Under the pieces are notes generated by a model, which was not told the DNA's origin, did no database searches, and was given only the letters and a program-made list of their open reading frames with translations. Made by a program: the position numbers and the translations under genes. Below are positions 57,858 through 64,000 of a stretch of 64,000 bases of DNA, piece after piece; the first letter of the stretch is position 1, and each line of letters starts with the position of its first letter. Source of the stretch: Methylorubrum rhodinum (GTDB lineage Bacteria > Pseudomonadota > Alphaproteobacteria > Rhizobiales > Beijerinckiaceae); assembly GCF_014199935.1 (NCBI RefSeq), contig NZ_JACHOP010000009.1, positions 1 to 64,000 of the forward strand, in the 5' to 3' direction.

Positions 57858-58115
57858 ATGAAGGGATGGGTTTCGATCATCGCCGCGAGTGCGGTGCTCT
57901 CCGGCGGCGTCGTGGCCGGTCTTGCCGCGACGGACGCGGTTTCGGCCCCCGCCGCCTGGAGCGACCCGCCGGCCCGGCCGGTCGCCGCGAAGGCCGTGCC
58001 CGCCGCTGCCGAGAAGGCCGGGCCGTCCTGCACTCCCGCCGCGTGGCCCCAGCTGCCGGCGGGCTGCCATGGGCAGGGCCGCCCCGTGCGGGTCATCGCC
58101 CTCACCCGGTCCTGA
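57858..58115 (+). CDS. Small exported protein with paired cysteines
   Basis: 85 residues from ATG 57858. Residues 1-29 form a signal peptide (MKGWVSIIAASAVLSGGVVAGLAATDAVSA). The mature 55 residues contain Pro/Ala stretches and a C-terminal motif in which two cysteines flank AAWPQLPAG (SCTPAAWPQLPAGC). Small periplasmic proteins of this pattern, with C-x(n)-W-P-x(n)-C, are frequent in alphaproteobacteria; their role is not known. It lies between the OmpR-type regulator and another small gene with the same direction, so it could be a target or partner of the two-component system. Confidence 0.65.
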   Translation: MKGWVSIIAASAVLSGGVVAGLAATDAVSAPAAWSDPPARPVAAKAVPAAAEKAGPSCTPAAWPQLPAGCHGQGRPVRVIALTRS

Positions 58116-58125
58116 GGAGGAGGCG

Positions 58126-58335
58126 ATGCCGCATTTCTCGAAGGAACTCCTCGACGCGTCGCCCGAAGCCCTCGCGACCCTGCGCGAGATCCTGCACGGC
58201 CCTCGCCAGAGCGGCGGACGCCCGGGCCGGATCACCTCCGCGCCGGCCGCGAAGGAGGGGCGCTTCGTCGGCGGCAATGCCGGCCGCGAGGCACCGGTGC
58301 GCAAGCGCCGCCACGCCTCCCTGATCGGAGCGTGA
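58126..58335 (+). CDS. Small basic protein with a strong ribosome site
   Basis: 69 residues from ATG 58126, preceded by an unusually strong site GAGGAGGAGG seven bases upstream, which suggests high translation. An N-terminal helix (HFSKELLDASPEALATLREILHG) is followed by a basic, Gly/Arg-rich tail (KEGRFVGGNAGREAPVRKRRHASLIGA), so nucleic-acid binding is possible. No known family. It is separated from the preceding small gene by 10 bp and could be cotranscribed with it. Confidence 0.6.
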   Translation: MPHFSKELLDASPEALATLREILHGPRQSGGRPGRITSAPAAKEGRFVGGNAGREAPVRKRRHASLIGA

Positions 58336-58480
58336 CGCCGGACGGACGCCCCGGCCGAATCGTCCGCAGGTGAGGACGGCGTCGAGCGCGGCTCGCGCAA
58401 CCCTTGTCGGGCCGCGCATTTGCGGCAACGATCCGCCGCGTCGGTCAATCGCTCCGCCAGGAGCGCTATGCGGGTCGAGG

Positions 58481-60778
58481 ATGCGGGTCGGGCGGAAGAT
58501 TGCCCTTGTCGGCGGGGTCCCGATCCTGGTGGCCGCGGCCATCGCGGCGGCCGGCTGGTTCCTGCTGGCCCAGGAGCAGCGCGCCCGCACCGGTGCCCTG
58601 CTCGCGGCCCGGATCTTCCACGACCTGACGGTCGCCCGCACCGAGCGCGAAGCCTACGTCGCGGCGCATCCGGACGAGCGCGCGGCGCGCGAGGCGCGCT
58701 TCTTCGGCCTGACCGGCGATGCCCGCCGCGGCCTCGACGCGCTCCAGGCCGAGGTCCGCACCAGGGGGCAGGCCGAACGGGTCGCCGCGGCCCGGCGGAC
58801 GCTCGACCGATCCATCGAGCGGATGCAGGCGCTGACGGCGCTGACGCGCGAGAACGATGTCCTCGTCGCCGAGATGGGCCGCCGCGCGGGTCGCCTGATC
58901 GAACTCGCCGATCAGGCGCGGCTGCGCCAGCAGGGCTCGAATGCCGACCTCGCCCGGACCTTGGCGCAGAAGGTGGAGCGGCTGCGCACCGCCCGCGACG
59001 CGGTGGCGCGCATCAACGTCCTGGCGGCCGCGCTCGCGCGTCTCGACCTCGCGCAGGCGCGGGCCGCCGGGGGAGAGCCCGCCGCACCCTCCCCCGGACC
59101 CGCCGGTCTGGCGCAGGCCGGGGACGACCTCGCCGCTGCGCTGCGCGGATCGGGCCGGGACGGGGATGCGGAGGAGATCACCGCCCTGCTGGCCGCGCGG
59201 GAGGCGGGACGCGACGGCGGCGGGGCGCTCGCCGAGCGGATCGAGCGGCTGCTCAAGATCGTCTCGTCGGAGCAGCGGGCGCTCCACGACGAGGTGGCCC
59301 AGCTCCTCGCCTACGCGATCGCGGCCAACGAGACGGGGCAGGCGACCCAGAACATCGGCATCAGCGCGCTCAAGCTCGGCCAGCGCACCGCCGACGCCCT
59401 GGTCCGGCGCGATCCGCAAGGGGCGAGCGCCATGCTGGCGGAGGGCGAGCGGCTCTCCGCCAGCACGGCGAGCCTGCCGATCTCGCCGCTGATCCAGGGC
59501 GACATGGTCGACGCCATCGACGGCTGGCGCAGCCGCCTCGCCACGACGGTGGAGGGCCTGAAGCGCCAGAACGCGATGATCGCCGAGATGGACGCGCTCG
59601 CCGCCGCGATGAGCGAGACGGCCAGCGCCCTCAACGATGCCGCCCTGGAGGATGCCGACCGGCTCGGTGCGTTCCTGCGCCAGCTCCTGCTGGTCGGCGC
59701 AGCGGGAGGCCTGCTGCTCGGCGCGCTCGTCGCGCTCGCCGTCGCCCGCTCGATCCTGGTGCCGCTGCGCCAGCTCCAGGGCGACATGATCGCGCTCGCC
59801 GCCGACCCGAAGGCGGCCGGTCTCTCCGGCACGCAGCGGGCGGACGAACTCGGCGACATCGCCCGGGCCACCAACTTCTTCGTCACCGAGATCGGGCGCC
59901 GCGAGCGCGCCCTGCGCCGGGCCAAGGATCAGGCGGATGCCGCCCTGCATGATCTCCGTCAGGCGCAGGACGACCTGATCCGTGCGGAAAAACTCGCCTC
60001 GCTCGGCCAGCTCGTGGCGGGCGTCGCCCACGAGATCAACACGCCGCTCGGCATCGCGCTCACCACCGCGACGCTGGTGCGCGACGAGACGCGGGCCTTC
60101 CAGGCGGTGATGGCCTCCGGCACCCTGTCGCGCTCGCGCCTGACCCACTTCGTCGACCGCGTCGGCGAGGGCGCGCACCTGCTCTCCTCCAACCTGACCC
60201 GCGCGGCCGACCTCGTCCACGGATTCAAGCAGGTCGCGGTCGACCGGGCGAGCGACGAGCGCCGCAGCTTCACCCTCGACGTCTGGCTCGACGAGCTGCT
60301 CGCGAGCCTGCAGCCGTTGCTGCGCAAGGGCGGCCACCGCATTCGGTCCGACGGCCCGGCGGGCATCGCCGTCGATACCTATCCAGGGGTGCTGGCGCAG
60401 GTCGTCACCAACCTCGTGGCGAATGCCGTGGTGCACGGCTTCGCGCAGCGGCCGCAGGGCAGCCCCGGCACCATCGTGGTGCGGGCGGCGGCGGCGGGTC
60501 CGCTCGTGCGGATCGAGGTCGCCGACGACGGCGCCGGCATCCCCGCCGAGAACCTCCCCCGCATCTTCGATCCGTTCTTCACCACGGCCCGCTCCCGCGG
60601 CAGCACCGGGCTCGGCATGCACATCGTCCACAACCTCGTCACGGGAAAGCTCCAGGGGCGCATCGCCGTCGAGAGCGAGCCGGGCCGGGGCACCACGGTC
60701 CGGATCGAGTTCCCCCGCGAGCCCGCGGGCGGCGAGCGGCCGGCGGCGCGGGCCCCGGCGGGAGCGGGCGCATCGTGA
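58481..60778 (+). CDS. Membrane sensor histidine kinase coupled to a solute-binding protein
   Basis: 765 residues from ATG 58481. Transmembrane helix at 8-28, then a long helical periplasmic domain (about 30-405), a second helix at about 406-427, and a HAMP-like stretch. A coiled coil leads to HisKA with H517 (LVAGVAHEINTPLGIALT), and the HATPase with N-box NLVANAVVHG, G1 ADDGAGIPAEN and G2 GLGMHIVHN. The sequence HEINTPLG is typical of DctB/NtrB-like kinases. The stop overlaps the GTG start of a periplasmic-binding-protein gene by four bases, so binding protein and sensor are made together, and the binding protein may present the ligand to this kinase. Confidence 0.88.
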   Translation: MRVGRKIALVGGVPILVAAAIAAAGWFLLAQEQRARTGALLAARIFHDLTVARTEREAYVAAHPDERAAREARFFGLTGDARRGLDALQAEVRTRGQAERVAAARRTLDRSIERMQALTALTRENDVLVAEMGRRAGRLIELADQARLRQQGSNADLARTLAQKVERLRTARDAVARINVLAAALARLDLAQARAAGGEPAAPSPGPAGLAQAGDDLAAALRGSGRDGDAEEITALLAAREAGRDGGGALAERIERLLKIVSSEQRALHDEVAQLLAYAIAANETGQATQNIGISALKLGQRTADALVRRDPQGASAMLAEGERLSASTASLPISPLIQGDMVDAIDGWRSRLATTVEGLKRQNAMIAEMDALAAAMSETASALNDAALEDADRLGAFLRQLLLVGAAGGLLLGALVALAVARSILVPLRQLQGDMIALAADPKAAGLSGTQRADELGDIARATNFFVTEIGRRERALRRAKDQADAALHDLRQAQDDLIRAEKLASLGQLVAGVAHEINTPLGIALTTATLVRDETRAFQAVMASGTLSRSRLTHFVDRVGEGAHLLSSNLTRAADLVHGFKQVAVDRASDERRSFTLDVWLDELLASLQPLLRKGGHRIRSDGPAGIAVDTYPGVLAQVVTNLVANAVVHGFAQRPQGSPGTIVVRAAAAGPLVRIEVADDGAGIPAENLPRIFDPFFTTARSRGSTGLGMHIVHNLVTGKLQGRIAVESEPGRGTTVRIEFPREPAGGERPAARAPAGAGAS

Positions 60779-62421
60779 GACGGGCCGGTTCGAAATTCGG
60801 CCTCGTGGCCAGCCTCGTGGCAAGCCTCTTGGCCAGCCTCATCCTCGGGCTCGCGGGGCCGGCGGCGGCGCGCACCCTGGTCTATTGCTCCGAGGGCAAC
60901 CCGGAATCGCTCGATCCCGGCCGCGTCACGACGACGACCGCGATGAACGTCACGTGGCAGATGTTCAACAACCTCGTCGAGTTCGAGCCGGGCACCACCA
61001 CCCTGCGCCCGGCCCTGGCCGAATCCTGGACCGTGTCCGACGAGGGCCGGACCTACGATTTCACCCTGCGCGAGGGCGTGCGCTTCCACGCCAACGCCCG
61101 GTTCGCGCCGAGCCGCACGCTCGATGCCGACGACGTGCTGTTCAGCTTCCTCCGGCAATGGCGGACGGACCATCCCTACCACCGGATCGGCGGGGCGGAT
61201 TTCGGCTATTTCCGCGATCTCGGCCTCGCCGCGCTGATCCTCGGGATCGAGCGGCTCGACGCCCGGCGGGTGCGCTTCCGCCTGCGCGAGGCCGACGCCA
61301 CCTTCCTGCCGAACCTCGCCCAGGCCTTCGGCGGCATCCTTTCCGCCGAATATGCCGAGCGCCTCGCCGAATCCGGCGACCGGGAGGAACTGGCCCGGTC
61401 CCCCATCGGCACAGGCCCGTTCCGCTTCGCCGGCTACCGCCCCGACCTCGCCATGCGCTATCGCGGCTTCCCGGACTACTGGCGCAAACCGGCCGGCGAC
61501 CGGGCGGAGGGGTCCGCGCCGATCGACGGACTCGTCTTCTCGATCACCCCGAACGCGGCGGTGCGGCTGACCAAGCTCAAGGCCGGCGAGTGCCAGGTGG
61601 CGGCCTTCCCGAGCCCGGCCGATCTCGACGCCGTGCGGTCCGATCCCGACCTCGTGCTCCTGTCGGGCGAGGAACTCAACGTCGCCTACCTCGCCCTCAA
61701 CACCACGCGGCCGCCGATGAGCGACGTGCGGGTGCGCCGGGCGATCAACCTCGCCATCGACCGTCAGGCCATCGTCGAGGCGGTCTACGGCGCGGCCGGG
61801 CGGCTCGCCCGCAACCCGCTGCCGCCGGGAAGCTGGGCCTTCCACGACGGCCTGCCCGAGATCGGCTTCGACCGCGAGGCCGCCGTTCGGCTGCTCGCCG
61901 AGGCCGGCCTTGCGGGAGGCTTCGAGACCGACCTGTGGTTCCTGCCGGTGAGCCGGCCCTACAACCCCAACGGCCGGCGCGTCGCCGACATGATCCAGGC
62001 CGACCTCGCCCGGATCGGCATCCGCGCCAACCTCGTCACGCGGGGCTGGGGCGAGTACCGGGCCGCGCTCTACGGCGGCGAGCCGACCGCGATGCTCTAC
62101 GGCTGGACCAGCGACAACGGCGATCCGGACAACTTCATGAACGTCCTGCTCGGCTGCCAGGCCGCGGCCCCGGGCGGGGCCAACCTCGCCCGCTGGTGCG
62201 ATCCCGCCTACGACGCGGCGATCCAGGCGGCGCGGCGGACCGACGACCGGGAGGCCCGGACGCGGCTCTACCGCGAGGCCCAGGAGCGGTTTCGCGCAGG
62301 CCTGCCCTGGGTGCCTCTCGCCCACACCGTCGTGCACATGGCGACGCGGCGGACGGTCGCGGGGTTCCGGATGGACCCGCTCGGACGCTACCTGTTCGAG
62401 GGCGTGACGCTGAGGGACTGA
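60775..62421 (+). CDS. Peptide/nickel-type periplasmic binding protein (SBP family 5)
   Basis: 548 residues starting at GTG 60775 with a signal peptide of about 33 residues (LVASLLASLILGLAGPAAARTL). Family 5 markers: the YCSEGNPESLDPGR start, PALAESWTVSDEGRTYDFTLREGVRFH, LDADDVLFSF, GTGPFRF, SDVRVRRAINLAIDRQAIV and GWTSDNGDPDNFM. This pattern is closest to dipeptide/heme-type DppA. No permease or ATPase gene follows, so it may serve sensing rather than uptake. The end before the next gene has no obvious terminator. The overlap with the sensor kinase points to a joint function. Confidence 0.9.
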   Translation: MRRAGSKFGLVASLVASLLASLILGLAGPAAARTLVYCSEGNPESLDPGRVTTTTAMNVTWQMFNNLVEFEPGTTTLRPALAESWTVSDEGRTYDFTLREGVRFHANARFAPSRTLDADDVLFSFLRQWRTDHPYHRIGGADFGYFRDLGLAALILGIERLDARRVRFRLREADATFLPNLAQAFGGILSAEYAERLAESGDREELARSPIGTGPFRFAGYRPDLAMRYRGFPDYWRKPAGDRAEGSAPIDGLVFSITPNAAVRLTKLKAGECQVAAFPSPADLDAVRSDPDLVLLSGEELNVAYLALNTTRPPMSDVRVRRAINLAIDRQAIVEAVYGAAGRLARNPLPPGSWAFHDGLPEIGFDREAAVRLLAEAGLAGGFETDLWFLPVSRPYNPNGRRVADMIQADLARIGIRANLVTRGWGEYRAALYGGEPTAMLYGWTSDNGDPDNFMNVLLGCQAAAPGGANLARWCDPAYDAAIQAARRTDDREARTRLYREAQERFRAGLPWVPLAHTVVHMATRRTVAGFRMDPLGRYLFEGVTLRD

Positions 62422-62684
62422 AGGGCCCGGTTTCGCGCCGTAGGCTCGGGAAACGAACAGATATTTTATCCACCGCCGAGTTCGCATGGAGGGCGCGCCC
62501 GCGCTATGGGTTGCGCGAGCACGCCTCGGCCTCCAGATGTTCGCGACTGTATGCTGCATGTGCGAGATCCGGCCCGTGCGTTGCAACAGAGCGAGGCCCG
62601 GCCGATGATCGGGCCGGACGATGGGCGCCCCGAGCGGAAGATGCGGAACGTGCGTCGGAAACGGACGAGAGGTAAGCTGAGGCC

Positions 62685-63584
62685 ATGACCGACGCGGCCG
62701 AACACGAGGCGGATTTCCTGAACGAGCTGGGCCGGCGCGTGCGCCTCGCCCGGACGGTGCGCGGGCTCTCGCGCAAGCTGCTCTCCCAGACCTCGGGCCT
62801 GTCCGAGCGCTACATCGCCCAACTCGAGGGCGGCCAGGGCAACGTCTCGATCATCCTGCTGCGGCGCGTGGCCAACGCGATGGGCATGCGCCTCGACGAT
62901 CTCGTGGCGGCGCAGGAGACCTCCTCCGACTGGCGGGTGGTCCGCGACCTTCTGGAGCAGGCCAATCCCGACCAGATCGCGCTCGCGAAGTCGGCGCTGG
63001 CCGGCTCGGCCAGCGTCGAGAGCCGGGTCGTGCGCCGCCGCGTGGCGGTCGTGGGCCTGCGCGGCGCCGGCAAGTCGACCCTCGGGCGGATGGCGGCGGC
63101 CCATCTCGGCTGGCGCTTCGTCGAGCTCAACACCGAGATCGAGCGCGAGAACGGACTGTCGGTCGGCGAGATCTTCGCGATCTACGGACAGGAGGGCTAT
63201 CGCCGCCTGGAGCAGAAGGCCCTGCGCCAACTCGCCGAGCATCCGGGGCCGATGGTGCTGGCCACCGGCGGCTCCATCGTCGCCGAGCCGCTGACCTACG
63301 ACCTGCTCCTGTCCTCGTTCTACACGATCTGGCTGAAGGCGCGTCCCGAGGAGCACCTCCAGCGGGTGCGCGACCAGGGCCATGTCGAGGGCAAGGGCGA
63401 CCCGACCTGGGTGCTGGACGACCTGCGCGCGGTGCTGCTCAGCCGCGAGCCGCTCTACGCCCGTGCCTCCGCGGTGGTCGATACCTCCGACGTGCCCGTC
63501 GAGATCATGGCCGAGCGGCTGATCGAGGTGATCGAGTCCCGTTTCAGCGGCAACGACAACGGCGGCCGGCGCCCGGCCGCCTGA
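62685..63584 (+). CDS. boxR: BoxR-type regulator: XRE helix-turn-helix fused to shikimate-kinase-like domain
   Basis: 299 residues. An N-terminal XRE HTH (about residues 8-70: RRVRLARTVRGLSRKLLSQTSGLSERYIAQLEGGQGNVSIILLRRVANAMG) is followed by a linker and a shikimate-kinase-like domain (about 115-290), with P-loop GLRGAGKST from residue 124 and EQKALRQLAEHPGPMVLATGGSIV. BoxR/BzdR proteins control benzoyl-CoA degradation genes in response to benzoyl-CoA, which binds the kinase-like domain. Here the next gene is cysE; box genes may lie outside this window or may be absent, and the regulator may have another role. Confidence 0.85.
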   Translation: MTDAAEHEADFLNELGRRVRLARTVRGLSRKLLSQTSGLSERYIAQLEGGQGNVSIILLRRVANAMGMRLDDLVAAQETSSDWRVVRDLLEQANPDQIALAKSALAGSASVESRVVRRRVAVVGLRGAGKSTLGRMAAAHLGWRFVELNTEIERENGLSVGEIFAIYGQEGYRRLEQKALRQLAEHPGPMVLATGGSIVAEPLTYDLLLSSFYTIWLKARPEEHLQRVRDQGHVEGKGDPTWVLDDLRAVLLSREPLYARASAVVDTSDVPVEIMAERLIEVIESRFSGNDNGGRRPAA

Positions 63585-63827
63585 TCGGCTCCTCGATCAC
63601 GGCCCCTTGATACGGCGGGAGCCCGACCCAAGCTGTATGCCGTCGCGCGAAGCGGTAGAAGGCTCTCGCCGGCCACGCTCGCATCGCGGCATCCGCCGTC
63701 TCCGCGAGGGAAGCTTCGCAGCCGATCCGGTCTCCGGACCGACCTTGGGACGGATCGTTATCCGATGCCGCGATAGGGTATCGCGGCGGGCGGCTGGCCC
63801 GCCGGTCCATCCGTCGAGGAGGAATGC

Positions 63828-64000
63828 ATGTCCGCCAGTCCTGCGCTCAGCCCGGTCGGGCGCGAGGCGATCGCCGGCATCGTCGATCCGCTCTGGACGC
63901 GGATACGGGGCGAGGCCGAATCGGTGCTGCGCGACGAGCCGTCCCTCGCCTCGTTCTTCGTCGCGACGATCCTCAACCACCCGACGCTCGAAGCGGCGGT
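63828..64000 (+). CDS. cysE: Serine O-acetyltransferase, 5' part
   Basis: The first 57 codons and part of the next are present before the window ends. ATG 63828 has a strong ribosome site (GAGGAGGA) before it. The translation (IVDPLWTRIRGEAESVLRDEPSLASFFVATILNHPTLEAAV) matches the N-terminal helical domain of CysE, which makes O-acetylserine from serine and acetyl-CoA in cysteine synthesis. The left-handed beta-helix catalytic part lies outside the window. The 243 bp between the BoxR-type gene and this start contains no gene. Confidence 0.85.
   Translation, partial: MSASPALSPVGREAIAGIVDPLWTRIRGEAESVLRDEPSLASFFVATILNHPTLEAA

Noticed and set aside
62466-63383. Minus-strand 305-codon frame opposite the BoxR-type gene
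   Set aside because: No domain resemblance and full overlap with a recognised regulator.

Overview
The window looks like a chromosomal segment of a high-GC alphaproteobacterium, most likely Methylobacterium/Methylorubrum or a close relative in the Hyphomicrobiales. This is an inference from base composition, gene families (HWE histidine kinase, DUF2336, zf-CHCC protein, polyhydroxyalkanoate genes, a BoxR-type regulator, a MoxR/VWA operon) and short GC-rich extragenic palindromes. No 16S or other marker gene is present. Two stretches are clearly lower in GC: 7.35-7.97 kb and 51.4-54.8 kb.

Layout. 0.3-7.3 kb: lipoprotein LemA with two TPM-domain proteins, then the carbon-starvation transporter CstA with its small YbdD partner, then a DUF898 membrane protein with an M48 peptidase. 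7.5-13 kb: an AT-richer orphan gene, an HWE sensor kinase, two unknown small genes, and the yicC-gmk pair. 13.4-15.5 kb: an RTX-type calcium-binding protein built from internal duplications. 15.5-23.4 kb: an MsbA-like ABC exporter, a YqjI-like PadR regulator translationally coupled to an MFS transporter, a DUF2336 protein with a tandem-receiver regulator, Hsp33, and MgtC. 23.6-30.6 kb: a MoxR-DUF58-DUF4381-VWA-VWA-TPR-BatD operon carrying two extragenic repeats, one of them inside the start of batD. 30.6-31.7 kb: bioF.

31.9-42.1 kb is a same-strand array: acetolactate-synthase-like ThDP enzyme, iron alcohol dehydrogenase, class III PHA synthase subunits PhaE and PhaC, a CoA-transferase, succinate-semialdehyde dehydrogenase, a phasin and an alpha/beta hydrolase. 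Together these could form a route 2-oxoglutarate -> succinate semialdehyde -> 4-hydroxybutyrate -> 4-hydroxybutyryl-CoA -> polyester, plus its re-mobilisation to succinate. This is the most interesting metabolic hypothesis in the window.

43.0-48.7 kb is an arsenic-resistance island (arsR-arsC-arsB-MFS and divergent arsH). It is bounded by 28-bp direct repeats made from the 3' end of tRNA-Leu(UAA), and a truncated integrase lies beside the tRNA. Degraded genes (rnhA, a dctB-like fragment) lie at its far end. 48.8-51.4 kb returns to ordinary chromosome. 51.4-54.8 kb is an AT-rich insert holding a two-gene NYN nuclease + NACHT ATPase operon, a candidate antiphage system.

54.8-62.4 kb is signalling-rich: a receiver-histidine kinase, an OmpR-type regulator, two small proteins, and a membrane histidine kinase overlapping a periplasmic peptide/nickel-type binding protein. 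The window ends with a BoxR-type XRE/shikimate-kinase regulator and the first 57 codons of cysE.
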